64,000 bases of DNA from Microlunatus kandeliicorticis (GCF_014137855.1 NZ_JACGWT010000002.1:620001-684000); one strand, 5' to 3'. Numbered from the stretch's first letter, positions 41,253-50,782 are shown. Notes: generated by a model not told the origin, from the letters alone. Numbers and translations: made by a program.

Positions 41253-42341
41253 CGAGACCAGGTCGCACACGTCGCTGGGGAGCGCCTCGACCTGGGTCAG
41301 GCGCACCCCGCGACGCGACCGGGAGAACCGACGGAGCAACGTCTGCTCGCGCTCGATCAGCCGCATCCGACTGGCGTGGCGCTGCAGCGCGGCGACCTCC
41401 GCGCGGTGATCACCCGACCCGGACAGCTCCTCGGCCACGGTCAGCGACCGTTCCGCCGAGACCGCCAGCGCACTGCGGTGCACGCGGTTGACCACCACGC
41501 CGGCCAGCGGCATGCGTTCCTCGCTCAGCCGGTCGACGAAGAACGACGCCTCGCGGAGCGCGTCGCGCTCGGCGGTGGCCACCACGACGAAGGTGGTGTC
41601 GTCCGACGACAGGATCTCCAGCGTGCGCTGGGCCCGGTTGCGGAAGCCGCCGAACAGCGCCTCGAACGCGGTGACGAAGGTCTTGACGTCGGTGATGATC
41701 TGCGCGCCGAGCACCTTGTTCATCGCCGAGTACACCAGGTTGAAGCCGACGCTCATGATCTTGAACGGGCCGCGGGCCGGGGCCAGCAGCATCCGCAGGA
41801 ACCGGCCGTCGAGCAGCGAGCTCAGGTGCTCGGGCGCGTCGAGGAAGTCGAGCGCCGAGCGCGCCGGCGGGGTGTCGACGACGATCAGGTCCCACCGCCC
41901 GTCGGCCTGCGCCTGGGTGTGCAGCTGACCCAGCTTCTCCATCGCCATGTACTCCTGCGTCCCCGAGAAGGACGTGGAAAGGGCTTGGTAGAAGGGGTTG
42001 TTGAGGATCTGGTCGGCCTTGGCCGGCGGGGCGTTGCGGATCACCACGTCGTCGAAGGTCCGCTTCATGTCGAGCATCATCGCGTCGAGCGAGCCGCCGG
42101 CCGACCGGCCGACCTCGGCGACCGGGCGCGGGGTGTTGTCGAGCTCGCCGAGCCCGAGCGACTGGGCCAGTCGGCGCGCCGGGTCGATGGTGAGCACCAC
42201 GACCTTGCGCCCGGCCTCGGCGGCCCGGACGGCCAGCGCGGCCGAGGTGGTGGTCTTGCCGACCCCGCCCGAGCCGCAGCAGATGATGATCTTGCGGTCG
42301 CGGTCGGCGATCATCGCGTCGACGTCGAGCCAGGCGCTCAC
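41214..42341 (-). CDS. ArsA/GET3-like ATPase, second subunit (Rv3680-like)
   Basis: 375 aa. The deviant Walker A is in IIICCGSGGVGKTTTSAALAV, and VVVLTIDPARRLAQSLGL and DLIVVDTPPARSALDFLD provide the switch I and II regions of a SIMIBI ATPase. The family includes arsenite-pump and tail-anchored-protein-insertion ATPases, but the actinobacterial paired form has no arsenic genes nearby. It overlaps its partner by 4 bp and whiB4 by 39 bp at the 3' end. Likely forms a heterodimer with the next protein; inferred from pairing. Confidence 0.9.
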   Translation of the reverse strand: MSAWLDVDAMIADRDRKIIICCGSGGVGKTTTSAALAVRAAEAGRKVVVLTIDPARRLAQSLGLGELDNTPRPVAEVGRSAGGSLDAMMLDMKRTFDDVVIRNAPPAKADQILNNPFYQALSTSFSGTQEYMAMEKLGQLHTQAQADGRWDLIVVDTPPARSALDFLDAPEHLSSLLDGRFLRMLLAPARGPFKIMSVGFNLVYSAMNKVLGAQIITDVKTFVTAFEALFGGFRNRAQRTLEILSSDDTTFVVVATAERDALREASFFVDRLSEERMPLAGVVVNRVHRSALAVSAERSLTVAEELSGSGDHRAEVAALQRHASRMRLIEREQTLLRRFSRSRRGVRLTQVEALPSDVCDLVSLRELGDLLAEQD

Positions 42342-43330
42342 GCGGCCACCTCGTGCGGGAGCTGCTCGGCCAGTGCCTCGGCGATCCCGAGGAGGGCAGC
42401 GTCGTCCACCCCGGCCGGGTCGAGGGCGATGTCGACCACCGGCAGCCCGAGCTCGGTGAGCCGGCGGCGGCAGTCGGCCTCGGCCAGCACCCGCTCGGCG
42501 TCCAGCGCGAACTCGGCGGCCAGCGCCTTGTTCTCGGCGGGGTCGAAGCCCGGCACCTCGAGCGGCAGGTCGTGTCGGGCCGCCCGCCGGAGCTGGGTCA
42601 GCGGCAGCGGCCGCGGCGTGATCATGTTGGTGATGACGTCGGCCACCTCGATCTTGGTGGGCGCGAGCTCGCGGACCGCGTCACCGGTCTCGGTCACCGG
42701 CATGTCCTCGAGCAGGGTGACCAGGTGCACCACGGTCCGGTCGGAGCGGAGCACCCGCATGATCGAGTCCGCCTGGTTGCGGATCGGGCCGACCCGGGCC
42801 AGCCCGGCCACTGCCTCGTGGACGTTGAGGAACTGCGCGATCCGCCCGGTCGGCGGAGCGTCGAGCACCACGGCGTCGTAGGCGTTCGGCAGGTTCTTCA
42901 CCTCGCGCCGGACCGCTTCGTAGACCTTTCCGGTCAGCAGCACGTCGCGCAGTCCGGGGGCGATCGACGTGGCGAAATCGATGACGCCGAATCGGTCAAG
43001 CGCTTTCCCGGCAATTCCCAGGTGATAGAACGTCTCGAGGTATTCCAGTAATGCGTCCTCGGCGTCGATGGCCAGGCCATGGACGGTGCCGCCGGCGGGG
43101 GTCGACCGCAGCTTCTTCTCCTCCGCGCCCTCCCAGGCCGGGACGCCGAAGAGCTCGCTGAGCGCGTGCCGCCCCTCGACCTCACAGACCAGCACCCGGC
43201 GGCCGGCGGTCGCCAACGCGCAGGCCAGCGCCCCGGCGATCGTGGTCTTGCCGGTGCCGCCCTTGCCGCTGACGATGTGCAGGTTGTGCGGCGGAGCGCC
43301 CGGCCGGACCGGGCCGGACTCAGTCGACAT
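42338..43330 (-). CDS. ArsA/GET3-like ATPase, first subunit (Rv3679-like)
   Basis: 330 aa. NLHIVSGKGGTGKTTIAGAL is a canonical deviant Walker A with the signature Lys (KGGTGKT). VLVCEVEGRHALSELFG replaces the DPA-type switch seen in the partner, and AVVLDAPPTGRIAQFL is switch II. The two subunits thus differ at switch I, as in the M. tuberculosis Rv3679/Rv3680 pair. The stop overlaps the partner start by 4 bp, and the start overlaps the npdG 3' end by 11 bp. Confidence 0.9.
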   Translation of the reverse strand: MSTESGPVRPGAPPHNLHIVSGKGGTGKTTIAGALACALATAGRRVLVCEVEGRHALSELFGVPAWEGAEEKKLRSTPAGGTVHGLAIDAEDALLEYLETFYHLGIAGKALDRFGVIDFATSIAPGLRDVLLTGKVYEAVRREVKNLPNAYDAVVLDAPPTGRIAQFLNVHEAVAGLARVGPIRNQADSIMRVLRSDRTVVHLVTLLEDMPVTETGDAVRELAPTKIEVADVITNMITPRPLPLTQLRRAARHDLPLEVPGFDPAENKALAAEFALDAERVLAEADCRRRLTELGLPVVDIALDPAGVDDAALLGIAEALAEQLPHEVAA

Positions 43331-44003
43331 CGGTGATGCGCAGCCCCGCGTGCGCCTTGTAGCGACGGTTGACGGCGATCAGGTTGGCGGTGAACGCCTC
43401 CACCTGGCCGGCGTTGCGGAGCCGTCCGCCGTAGATGCCGCGGGCGCCGGGGATCGTGGCGGCCAGCTCGCAGACCGTGCCGATCGCGTCGCGGTCCTCG
43501 CCGAGCACCAGCACGTCGAGGTCGATCCGGTCGACCTCCGGGTCGTCGAGCAGGGCCGAGCTGACGTGGTGGAACGCGGCGACGACGGTCGAGTCGGGCA
43601 GCAGCTCCGCTGCCTCCTGCGCTGCGGAGCCGGCCTCGACCCGCACCGGGAAGGGCCCGTGCTGGTCGAACCCGAGCGGGTTGACGCAGTCGACCACGAT
43701 CTTCCCGGCCAGGGCGTCGCGGTGCCGGGTCAGCAGCTCGGCGTGACCGTCGTAGGGGACGGCGACGACCACCAGGTCGCAGCCCGCAGCCTCGGCGTTG
43801 TCGCCACCGCTGACCCCGTCGGGGTACTCGGCGGCGACCGCCTGCGCCCGGGACGCGTCCCGCGACCCGAGGGTCACCGGGTGCCCGGCGGCGGCGAACC
43901 GGCGGGCCAGGCCACGGCCCTGCGGGCCGGTGCCGCCCAGGATGCCGATCGACAGCACGGTGTCCGGCCGGGAGCCCTCGTCAGCCGGGGCGGTCGCAGT
44001 CAC
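43320..44003 (-). CDS. npdG: NADPH:F420 oxidoreductase
   Basis: 227 aa from the GTG at 44003. SIGILGGTGPQGRGLARRFA is the NADP-binding Rossmann motif characteristic of NpdG, with TLGSRDASRAQ as the NADPH-phosphate-binding strand. IVVDCVNPLGFDQHGPFPVR and VVAAFHHVSSALLDDPE are the F420-binding family segments. It exchanges hydride between F420 and NADPH in the cytoplasm, so the organism should make F420. It is at the head of a run with the ArsA-like genes. Confidence 0.92.
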   Translation of the reverse strand: MTATAPADEGSRPDTVLSIGILGGTGPQGRGLARRFAAAGHPVTLGSRDASRAQAVAAEYPDGVSGGDNAEAAGCDLVVVAVPYDGHAELLTRHRDALAGKIVVDCVNPLGFDQHGPFPVRVEAGSAAQEAAELLPDSTVVAAFHHVSSALLDDPEVDRIDLDVLVLGEDRDAIGTVCELAATIPGARGIYGGRLRNAGQVEAFTANLIAVNRRYKAHAGLRITDVD

Positions 44004-44067
44004 GGTTTCGATGGTAGTGGCGGCTCCGCAGCGGCCGGCGCCCGCGCGGACCTGCCAGGCTGACCGG

Positions 44068-44478
44068 GTGGACGACTCCGGACCGTTGACCCTGACCCGG
44101 GCGCTGGTGGTGCTCGACGTGCCCGACCTGCAGGTGGCGGCCGACTTCTGGTGCCGACTGCTCGCGACCACCGTGGTCGACACCGACCACGACTGGATCG
44201 CCCTGGCGCCGGTGGCCGGTCTGCGACTGGCCTTCCAGTGGGCTCCCGACGTCCCGGCCCCGACCTGGCCGGACCCGGCCGTCCCGCAGCAGGCGCACCT
44301 GGACCTGCACGTCGCCGACCTCGACGCCGCCGAGGCGACGGTGCTGGCCGCCGGCGGCCGCCCGGTCGAGGGACCGGGGGACGACCCGAGCTTTCGGGTC
44401 TACCGCGACCCGTCCGGGCACCCGTTCTGTCTGTGTCGAGAATCAGGTCCAGGACCTGGCCAGGAAGCCGGTCGGTGA
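44068..44478 (+). CDS. VOC family protein
   Basis: 136 aa from the GTG at 44068. LTRALVVLDVPDLQVAADFW opens the VOC domain, AHLDLHVADLDAAEATVLAA the second half, and FRVYRDPSGHPFCLC the final strand. It resembles the glyoxalase-like group with a DPSGHPFCL ending. Divergent from npdG (64 bp apart) and upstream of the DUF4177 and RidA genes on the same strand. The substrate is unknown. Confidence 0.85.
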   Translation: MDDSGPLTLTRALVVLDVPDLQVAADFWCRLLATTVVDTDHDWIALAPVAGLRLAFQWAPDVPAPTWPDPAVPQQAHLDLHVADLDAAEATVLAAGGRPVEGPGDDPSFRVYRDPSGHPFCLCRESGPGPGQEAGR

Positions 44479-44559
44479 CCCGACCGGGGTCTCGGCCTGC
44501 GGCGTCCCGCCGGCGACCGGGGCGGACCGGACCGGCCGGCCCGCTCAGTAGGGTGAGGC

Positions 44560-44733
44560 ATGACCAAGTGGGAGTACGTCACCGTTCCCGTGCTGGTGCA
44601 CGCGACCAAGCAGATCCTCGACAACTGGGGCAGCGACGGCTGGGAGCTGGTCCAGGTGGTCCCGGGGATGAACCCGGAGAACCTGGTGGCCTATCTCAAG
44701 CGGCCGATCCCGGCCACCGGGACCGAGGGCTGA
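44560..44733 (+). CDS. DUF4177 small protein (Rv3678A-like)
   Basis: 57 aa. It begins MTKWEYVTVPVLVHATKQIL and contains GSDGWELVQVV and LVAYLKRP, the DUF4177 pattern in which WEY and DGWELV frame a small alpha/beta fold. A GGTGAGG ribosome binding site lies just before the ATG at 44560. It is seven bases from ridA and probably co-translated with it. A protein of this size occupies the same place in M. tuberculosis (between ridA and the ATPases). Function unknown. Confidence 0.85.
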   Translation: MTKWEYVTVPVLVHATKQILDNWGSDGWELVQVVPGMNPENLVAYLKRPIPATGTEG

Positions 44734-44740
44734 CCGGCCG

Positions 44741-45226
44741 ATGAGCACCCCCAGCGAACGTCTGGCCGAGCTCGGGATCGAGCTGCCGCCGGTGCCGCCG
44801 CCCGCCGCGATCTACGTGCCCGCGGTCCGGACCGGCAACCTCGTCTACTCCTCGGGCCAGATCCCCAGCGTCGACGGTGCCCCCGCCTACACCGGCAAGG
44901 TCGGCGCGGGGGTCTCCCTCGAGGACGCCCAGCGCGCGGCCCGGATCTGTGCGCTGAACGCCGTCGCCGCCGTGGCCGCGGAGGCCGGCGGGGTCGACGA
45001 GATCGAGCAGATCGTCAAGGTGCTGGTGTTCGTGGCCAGCGACCCCGGGTTCACCGCCCAGGCCCAGGTCGGCAACGGAGCGAGCGAGGTGCTGGGCGAC
45101 ATCTTCGGCGCGGCCGGGGCGCACGCCCGGAGCGCGGTCGGGATGGCCGTGCTGCCGCTCGACGTCCCGGTCGAGGTCGAGCTGATTGCGCGGGTCCGCA
45201 CCCGGCCGTCGGTCCAGCCGGTCTGA
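44741..45226 (+). CDS. ridA: RidA family protein
   Basis: 161 aa. RidA proteins are trimers that hydrolyse reactive enamine/imine intermediates from PLP enzymes. YVPAVRTGNLVYSSGQIPS is the N-terminal strand pair, RAARICALNAVAAVAAEAGG the helix, and IVKVLVFVASDPGFT the following strand. The C-terminal segment RSAVGMAVLPLDVPVEVELI carries the region where the catalytic Arg of archetypal RidA would be; here it reads SAVGM, suggesting one of the Rid subfamilies that may not have imine hydrolase activity. Syntenic with Rv3678c. Confidence 0.9.
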   Translation: MSTPSERLAELGIELPPVPPPAAIYVPAVRTGNLVYSSGQIPSVDGAPAYTGKVGAGVSLEDAQRAARICALNAVAAVAAEAGGVDEIEQIVKVLVFVASDPGFTAQAQVGNGASEVLGDIFGAAGAHARSAVGMAVLPLDVPVEVELIARVRTRPSVQPV

Positions 45227-45243
45227 CGAAGGCCCTCCCACCG

Positions 45244-45960
45244 GTGGTCGGCCGCAGCTCGCGCGACGTCCTGCGCCGGCTGCCCACCCGGGTGCCCGAC
45301 GCGCTCGCCGCCCGGCTGGCCGAGGGCGGGGTGACCGTCCCGGCGGCCGACTCGGTCCCCGCGGCGACCGTGGTGCTGCTGCGCGACCACGCCGGCCGGT
45401 TGGAGACCTACCTGCTCCACCGCCACTCCCGGATGCCGTTCGCCGCCGGGATGGTGGTCTTCCCCGGCGGCCGGGTCGACCCGACCGATCCCGTCGACCC
45501 TGAGGCGTTCGACGGCCGCGGGGACCACGGCTGGCGGTCAGGTGCGGTCCGCGAGACGTTCGAGGAGACGGGCGTCCGGCTGGACCCGGCCGCCCTCGTC
45601 GACTGGGCCCACTGGATCACCCCGGTCTGCGAGCCGCGCCGTTACGACACCCGCTTCTATCTCGCGGCGCTGCCGGCCGGCCAGACCGCGGCCGACGTCT
45701 CCGGCGAGACCGTCTCGGCCGGGTGGCAGACGCCTGCCGAGGCCCTCGCCGACGCCGAGGCCGCTCGCGCCCGGCTGATGCCGCCCACCCGGTCGGTGCT
45801 GCTCGAGCTGGCCGAGGAGCTGTCGGTGGCCGGCGCGCTGGCGGCCGGCTCCGACCGCCGGATCGAGGTGGTGCTCCCCGAGCCGGTGCTCCGCGAGGAC
45901 GGCTGGCACTTCGCCTATCCCCTTGCCTCTGCGGCCCCGGCCGGGGAGGGCTCCGCATGA
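45244..45960 (+). CDS. NUDIX hydrolase (large, NUDT19-like)
   Basis: 238 aa from the GTG at 45244. AATVVLLRDHAGRLETYLLH and MVVFPGGRVDPTD open the fold, and the box continues RSGAVRETFEETGVRL with a longer-than-normal insertion between GG and RE, as in the NUDT7/NUDT19 CoA-type group. ARRYDTRFYLAALPAGQ-like segments (PRRYDTRFYLAALP) follow, which are common in that group. CoA or acyl-CoA is a plausible substrate. It overlaps the next gene as ATGA. Confidence 0.86.
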   Translation: MVGRSSRDVLRRLPTRVPDALAARLAEGGVTVPAADSVPAATVVLLRDHAGRLETYLLHRHSRMPFAAGMVVFPGGRVDPTDPVDPEAFDGRGDHGWRSGAVRETFEETGVRLDPAALVDWAHWITPVCEPRRYDTRFYLAALPAGQTAADVSGETVSAGWQTPAEALADAEAARARLMPPTRSVLLELAEELSVAGALAAGSDRRIEVVLPEPVLREDGWHFAYPLASAAPAGEGSA

Positions 45961-46787
45961 GCGCCACCCGGCTCGCGTCCGACGTCGTCCGGCTGCTGGC
46001 ACCCAATCCCGGTCCGATGACCCTCGACGGGACCAACACCTGGGTGATCGGTGATCCCCACGGAGGCGACGGGCGGGTGGTCGTCGACCCGGGCCCCGAC
46101 GACGCGGGCCATCTCGATCGGGTCGCGGAGGTCGTCGGGACGGACGGGCCGGGCGTCGAGATCTGGGTCAGCCACCGCCACCACGACCACACCGACGGTG
46201 CGCAGCGGCTGGCCCGGCGACTCGGCTGCCCGGTCCGCGCCGCCGACCCGGCGCACCGGTGGTCGCCCCGCGGCGCCGCCGTGGAGACTGCCGGGCTCGA
46301 CCTCGCGCCCGGACACCGGCACGCCCTCGGCGCGCTCGGACTCACCGTGGTCGGCAGCCCCGGCCACACCAGCGACTCCGTCTCCTTCCTGCTCGACCGT
46401 CCGGACGACTCGGCGTGGCTGCTCACCGGCGACACCGTGCTGGGCCGCGGCACCACCGTGATCACCCACCCGGACGGTGACCTCGGTGCCTACCTCGACA
46501 CCCTCGACCGGCTCCGCCGGCTGGTCGACGAGCGTCGGGTCGGCCGGATCCTCCCCGGACACGGTCCGGTGGTGGACGACCCGGCGGCCGTTCTGGACCA
46601 GTACGCCCGGCACCGACGGGAGCGGCTCGACCAGGTGCGGGCGGCGCTCGCAGCGGGCGACCGCGACGCCGCCGACGTGGTCCGCCGGGTGTACGCCGAC
46701 GTCGACCCGGCGGTGGCCGCGGCCGCCGAGCAGTCCGTCCGCGCGCAGCTGGACTACCTGGTGCGGACCGGCGACGGCCCGACCTGA
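45957..46787 (+). CDS. Metallo-beta-lactamase fold hydrolase (Rv3677c-like)
   Basis: 276 aa. The dinuclear metal motif is VSHRHHDHTDGAQRLA (HxHxDH), with GSPGHTSDSVSFLL as the later His, LLTGDTVLGRG as the bridging Asp and GHGPVVDDP as the last His. NPGPMTLDGTNTWVIG at the N terminus is typical of the LACTB2-like group, whose human member is an RNA endonuclease. A helical C terminus (RRERLDQVRAAL) completes it. It overlaps the upstream NUDIX gene and is in the conserved position next to crp, with the protease inserted. Confidence 0.9.
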   Translation: MSATRLASDVVRLLAPNPGPMTLDGTNTWVIGDPHGGDGRVVVDPGPDDAGHLDRVAEVVGTDGPGVEIWVSHRHHDHTDGAQRLARRLGCPVRAADPAHRWSPRGAAVETAGLDLAPGHRHALGALGLTVVGSPGHTSDSVSFLLDRPDDSAWLLTGDTVLGRGTTVITHPDGDLGAYLDTLDRLRRLVDERRVGRILPGHGPVVDDPAAVLDQYARHRRERLDQVRAALAAGDRDAADVVRRVYADVDPAVAAAAEQSVRAQLDYLVRTGDGPT

Positions 46788-46885
46788 GCGTTCCCTGGCA
46801 GTGCCCCGTGCCCTGCTCGTGAGTCACGGGGACGACCCAGCGCGTCCATAGCGAACGCACAGCGTCCGTGGGGATGGTGGTGGAC

Positions 46886-48427
46886 ATGACCAACCAGGAC
46901 CCGCAGGACCAGGACCGCACCCGCGCCGACCAGGCCGGGTCGGCGGACCGCGCCGACGACTGGTTCTGGGCGCAGCGCCACCAGGAGCGCACCCCCGACG
47001 CTGAGCCCGGCCAGGCACCCGCCGAGCAGCCGGAGACCACCCAGGCCCCGGCCTCGAGCACCTCGGCCACCCCGGCCGACCCCTACCCCCGCGACCCCGG
47101 CTACGCGCACGACGCCGGCCAGGGCGGTGGCTACTGGACCGGCCCGCACGACAGCTGGACCGGCGCCGGAACCGGACCGGGCGCGGGCGGATCGGGCGGG
47201 TACGGCGGCTGGGGCGGCTCCGCCGGGTACGGCGGGGCGCAGCCGACCGGCCAGCCCTACGGCACCGGCTTGGCCACCCAGCAGCTGTCGGCCCCGACGC
47301 GGACCAAGCGCCGCGGGCGTGGGGGTCTGCTGGTCGCCTCGCTCGCCCTCGCCGCCCTGGTGGGAGCCGGCGCCGGCGTCGGGTCCTACGCCTACGTGGC
47401 CGACCGCAACGGCGTCACCGCCGGCGGGTCCCCGATCTCCACCAGCTCGTCCACCGCGCCGCAGGCGCCCGCGCTCAACGGCAGCATCGAGGCCGCGGCG
47501 GCCAAGATCCAGCCGTCGGTGGTGACCATCACCGTCCAGAGCGGGCAGAGCGGGGACATCGGCAGCGGGGTGGTGCTCAACAAGCAGGGTTACATCCTGA
47601 CCAACAACCACGTGGTCGCCGCGCAGACCGCGCAGGGCTACGGCCGCGCCACCACCGGGTCGCCCAAGATCACCGTGACCTTCAACAACGGTCGGACCGC
47701 GAGCGCGACGGTGGTGGGCACCGCCGAGACCGAGGACCTCGCGGTGATCAAGGTCGACGGGGTCGACGACCTCACCCCGGCCACCTTCGCCAGCTCCGGC
47801 TCGCTCCGGGTGGGGCAGAGCGTGATCGCGGCGGGCGCCCCGCTGGGCCTGTCGGAGACGATCACCAGCGGCATCGTGTCGAGCACGGCCCGGCCGGTCC
47901 GCTCCGGCGACAACAACGATGCCGTCTACCTCGCGGTGCAGACCGACGCGGCGATCAACCCGGGCAACTCTGGTGGCGCGCTGGTCGACCTGAACGGGGC
48001 AGTGGTCGGGATCAACTCCTCGATCGCCACCACCGGCAGCGACAGCGCCGACGGCGGCCAGTCCGGCAACATCGGTATCGGGTTCGCGATCCCGTCCGAC
48101 GTGGCCACCCGGGTGGCCCAGCAGCTGATCGAGAGCGGGAAGTCCCCCGACGCGGCGCTGGGTGTGACCGTCTCGAACACCCAGGACTCGGCGCTCGGCA
48201 CCACCAGCACCGGCGTCGCGCTCGACTCGGTCAACACCGGCGGAGCGGCGGCCAAGGCGGGGCTGCGGGCCGGCGACAAGGTCACCAAGATCAACGACTT
48301 CGAGACCACCACGCCCGACGGGCTGATCGCCGCCACCCGCTACTACGCGCCGGGCACCACGGTGACCGTCACGTACGTGCGGGACGGGCAGACCCAGACC
48401 GCACGGGTCACCCTCGGCTCGCTCTGA
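46886..48427 (+). CDS. HtrA-like S1C serine protease with PDZ domain
   Basis: 513 aa from the ATG at 46886; starts at 46868 and 46874 are possible. A 140-residue cytoplasmic Gln/Pro/Gly-rich tail precedes one TM helix (LLVASLALAALVGAGAGVGS). The trypsin-like domain has the triad in YILTNNHVVAAQ (His), EDLAVIKVDGVDD (Asp) and INPGNSGGALVD (Ser). A C-terminal PDZ domain begins about ALGVTVSNTQDSA and ends YVRDGQTQTARVTL. It should degrade or refold misfolded proteins outside the membrane. It sits where M. tuberculosis has no gene between Rv3677c and crp. Confidence 0.93.
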   Translation: MTNQDPQDQDRTRADQAGSADRADDWFWAQRHQERTPDAEPGQAPAEQPETTQAPASSTSATPADPYPRDPGYAHDAGQGGGYWTGPHDSWTGAGTGPGAGGSGGYGGWGGSAGYGGAQPTGQPYGTGLATQQLSAPTRTKRRGRGGLLVASLALAALVGAGAGVGSYAYVADRNGVTAGGSPISTSSSTAPQAPALNGSIEAAAAKIQPSVVTITVQSGQSGDIGSGVVLNKQGYILTNNHVVAAQTAQGYGRATTGSPKITVTFNNGRTASATVVGTAETEDLAVIKVDGVDDLTPATFASSGSLRVGQSVIAAGAPLGLSETITSGIVSSTARPVRSGDNNDAVYLAVQTDAAINPGNSGGALVDLNGAVVGINSSIATTGSDSADGGQSGNIGIGFAIPSDVATRVAQQLIESGKSPDAALGVTVSNTQDSALGTTSTGVALDSVNTGGAAAKAGLRAGDKVTKINDFETTTPDGLIAATRYYAPGTTVTVTYVRDGQTQTARVTLGSL

Positions 48428-48434
48428 GCCGGGA

Positions 48435-48460
48435 CCGGGCCGCCCGACGGGCAGGCCCGG
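48435..48460. terminator. Bidirectional terminator between htrA-like gene and crp
   Basis: CCGGGCC (48435-48441) pairs with GGCCCGG (48454-48460); inside, GCCC (48442-48445) pairs with GGGC (48449-48452) with one bulged A. The hairpin is between convergent genes. Confidence 0.7.
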
Positions 48461-48493
48461 CGGCAGAACCTCTCGACGGGTCGGGAGCCGGGC

Positions 48494-49171
48494 CTAGCGG
48501 GCCCGGCGCTCGACCCGTTCGACGTCGAGCAGGGTGACCGAACGGGGCTCCAGCCGGATCCAGCCGCGGGCGGCGAAGTCGGCGAGCGCCTTGTTGACGG
48601 TCTCGCGGGAGGCGCCGACCAGCTGGGCCAGCTCCTCCTGGGTCAGGTCGTGGTGGACGTGCACGCCGTCGTCGCGCCGGTCGCCGAACCGGCTGGCCAG
48701 GTCGAGCAGGGCCTTGGCCACACGGCCGGGGACGTCGGAGAAGACCAGGTCGGCGACCACGTCGTTCGCCCGGCGGAGCCGGCCGGCGAGCTGGCCGAGC
48801 AGACCCTGGGCGACCTCGGGGTTCCCGGTCAGCCAGCCGTTGAGCTCGTCGTGCTCGAGCACCCGCAGCTCGCTCGGGGTGACCGCCGTGGCGGTGGTCG
48901 ACCGCGGGCCGGGATCGAAGACCGAGAGCTCGCCGAACATCTGGCCGGGGCCGAGCACGGCGAGCAAATTCTCGCGACCGGCCGACCCGCTGCGGCCGAG
49001 CTTGATCTTGCCGCTGACCACCACGTACAGCCGGTCCTCGGAGTCACCCTCGTGGAACAGCACCTCGCCGCGGGCCAGCTTGACCGTGCCCATCGCGGCG
49101 GACAACGCGGCGACGGCGTCGTCCTCGAGCCCTCGGAAGAGAGGAGCCTGCTTCAAGACCTCGGGGTCCAC
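48494..49171 (-). CDS. crp: Crp/Fnr family transcriptional regulator
   Basis: 225 aa. The N-terminal cNMP-binding domain includes [40 protein letters not shown] with the GELS-xxxxxPRSTT phosphate-binding cassette for cAMP, and a long C helix. The winged helix-turn-helix is [20 protein letters not shown], the same recognition pattern as M. tuberculosis Crp (Rv3676) and Corynebacterium GlxR. It should act as a cAMP-dependent global regulator of carbon and energy genes. Neighbouring nth is divergent, as in M. tuberculosis. Confidence 0.95.
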   Translation of the reverse strand: MDPEVLKQAPLFRGLEDDAVAALSAAMGTVKLARGEVLFHEGDSEDRLYVVVSGKIKLGRSGSAGRENLLAVLGPGQMFGELSVFDPGPRSTTATAVTPSELRVLEHDELNGWLTGNPEVAQGLLGQLAGRLRRANDVVADLVFSDVPGRVAKALLDLASRFGDRRDDGVHVHHDLTQEELAQLVGASRETVNKALADFAARGWIRLEPRSVTLLDVERVERRAR

Positions 49172-49364
49172 ACGTCCTCCATCCAGGTCGTCACGTCCTG
49201 CACCGCACCGGCAGGCCCGTCGCCGCGGACCAGGCTACCCTCCGCGTGTCGGGATCGCCGTGGTCCGCCCGCGCCTCCGGTCGCGATCGCCACCCTCGAC
49301 GTCACCGGACCGGCCCTGCGAACGACTCCGGGCGGTCCCAGCCCGGGCTCCTATGCTGAGCCCC

Positions 49365-50156
49365 ATGAGTCCGGCCCGACGGCGCGCAGCCGCGATCATC
49401 GCGCCCGAGGGGTCCAGCGGGCAAGCCGACGGGGTCGAGCCGAACCCCGCGACGCCCGCCCCGGACGTCTCGCGGACCGCTCTGGTCCGCCGGGCCCGGA
49501 CGATCAACCGCACGCTGGCCGCGACCTATCCCGACGCGCACTGCGAGCTCGACTTCACCACGCCGCTCGAGCTGCTGGTGGCCACCATCCTGTCCGCGCA
49601 GAGCACCGACAAGCGGGTCAACCTGGTCACCCCCGAGTTGTTCCGGCGCTACCCGGACGCGGCCGCCTACGCCGCCGCCGACCGGGCCGAGCTCGAGACG
49701 CTGATCACGCCGACCGGCTTCTTCCGGGCCAAGACCAACACCCTGCTCCAGCTCGGCGCGCAGCTGGTCGAACGGTTCGAGGGCCGGGTGCCCGGCACGC
49801 TCGACGAGCTGATCACCCTGCCCGGGGTCGGGCGCAAGACCGCCAACGTGGTGCTCGGGAACGCGTTCGACGTCCCCGGGATCACCGTGGACACCCACTT
49901 CGGACGGCTGGTCCGAAGGTTCGGCTGGACCACGGCCACCGACCCGGACACCGTCGAGGCCGAGGTGGGCGCGCTGTTCCCGCGCAAGGACTGGACGATG
50001 CTGTCCCACCACGTCATCTGGCACGGCCGACGGCGCTGTCATGCGCGCAACCCGGCTTGCGGGGCCTGCCCGGTGGCGCGCTGGTGCCCGGCGTTCGGCG
50101 AGGGCGAGACCGACGCGACCAAGGCGGCGAAGCTGGTCCGCGAGCCGCGCGGATGA
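49365..50156 (+). CDS. nth: Endonuclease III
   Basis: 263 aa from the ATG at 49365; an ATG at 49353 is the alternative. It excises oxidised pyrimidines and cuts the DNA backbone by beta-elimination. The helix-hairpin-helix [17 protein letters not shown] carries the catalytic Lys and [13 protein letters not shown] the catalytic Asp. The [4Fe-4S] loop is C-x6-C-x2-C-x5-C in [18 protein letters not shown] 45-residue N-terminal extension is unconserved. Overlaps the TlpA gene by ATGA, starting a five-gene run. Confidence 0.95.
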   Translation: MSPARRRAAAIIAPEGSSGQADGVEPNPATPAPDVSRTALVRRARTINRTLAATYPDAHCELDFTTPLELLVATILSAQSTDKRVNLVTPELFRRYPDAAAYAAADRAELETLITPTGFFRAKTNTLLQLGAQLVERFEGRVPGTLDELITLPGVGRKTANVVLGNAFDVPGITVDTHFGRLVRRFGWTTATDPDTVEAEVGALFPRKDWTMLSHHVIWHGRRRCHARNPACGACPVARWCPAFGEGETDATKAAKLVREPRG

Positions 50157-50782
50157 GCCGGGCCACCGGGCCCGGGCGGTGGCGCGCGCTGGTCGCCGCG
50201 GTCGCCCTGGTGCTGCTCGCCGGCTGCTCGGGACCGTCGGACACCTACAGCCCGCCGACCGCGCCGCCCACCGGCGAGCCGTCGATCGACCTGCCGAGTG
50301 CCAAGGCCGCGGCCGGGATCGCCGACTGCCCGGTCTCGGGCGACCAGCCGGTGGTGGCGGGCGGGCTGCCCGACCTCACCCTGCCCTGTCTCGGCGGCGG
50401 ACGCCCGGTCCGGCTGGCCGGGCTGCGCGGCACCCCGATGGTGATCAACATCTGGGCGCAGTGGTGCGGACCCTGCCGGGGCGAGGCGCCGCACCTGGCC
50501 GAGGTGCAGAAGCTGGCCGGGAACCGGATCCGGATGATCGGCATCGACTTCGCCGACCCGCAGCCGGGCTACGCGATCGAGTTCGCCCAGCTGGCCGGTT
50601 GGCGCTATCCGCAGCTGGTCGACGAGGACCGCCGGATCAACGCGTCGATCCCGTTCGCCGGGCCGCCGCAGACCCTGCTGGTCGACGCCGAGGGCAAGAT
50701 CGTCTACCGGCAGAACGGCGAGCTCGCCTCGACCGCGCAGCTCACCGGGCTGATCCGCGACCACCTCGGCGTCCGGCTGTGA
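50153..50782 (+). CDS. TlpA-like thioredoxin-fold lipoprotein
   Basis: 209 aa. A lipoprotein signal peptide ([17 protein letters not shown]) has its lipobox Cys at residue 25 or so. After a Pro-rich linker, the thioredoxin fold has [20 protein letters not shown] with the redox pair CGPC, and [20 protein letters not shown] containing the region of the cis-proline. It should reduce disulfides outside the membrane, perhaps in cytochrome c maturation. Syntenic with M. tuberculosis Rv3673c; it overlaps both neighbours by 4 bp. Confidence 0.92.
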   Translation: MSRATGPGRWRALVAAVALVLLAGCSGPSDTYSPPTAPPTGEPSIDLPSAKAAAGIADCPVSGDQPVVAGGLPDLTLPCLGGGRPVRLAGLRGTPMVINIWAQWCGPCRGEAPHLAEVQKLAGNRIRMIGIDFADPQPGYAIEFAQLAGWRYPQLVDEDRRINASIPFAGPPQTLLVDAEGKIVYRQNGELASTAQLTGLIRDHLGVRL

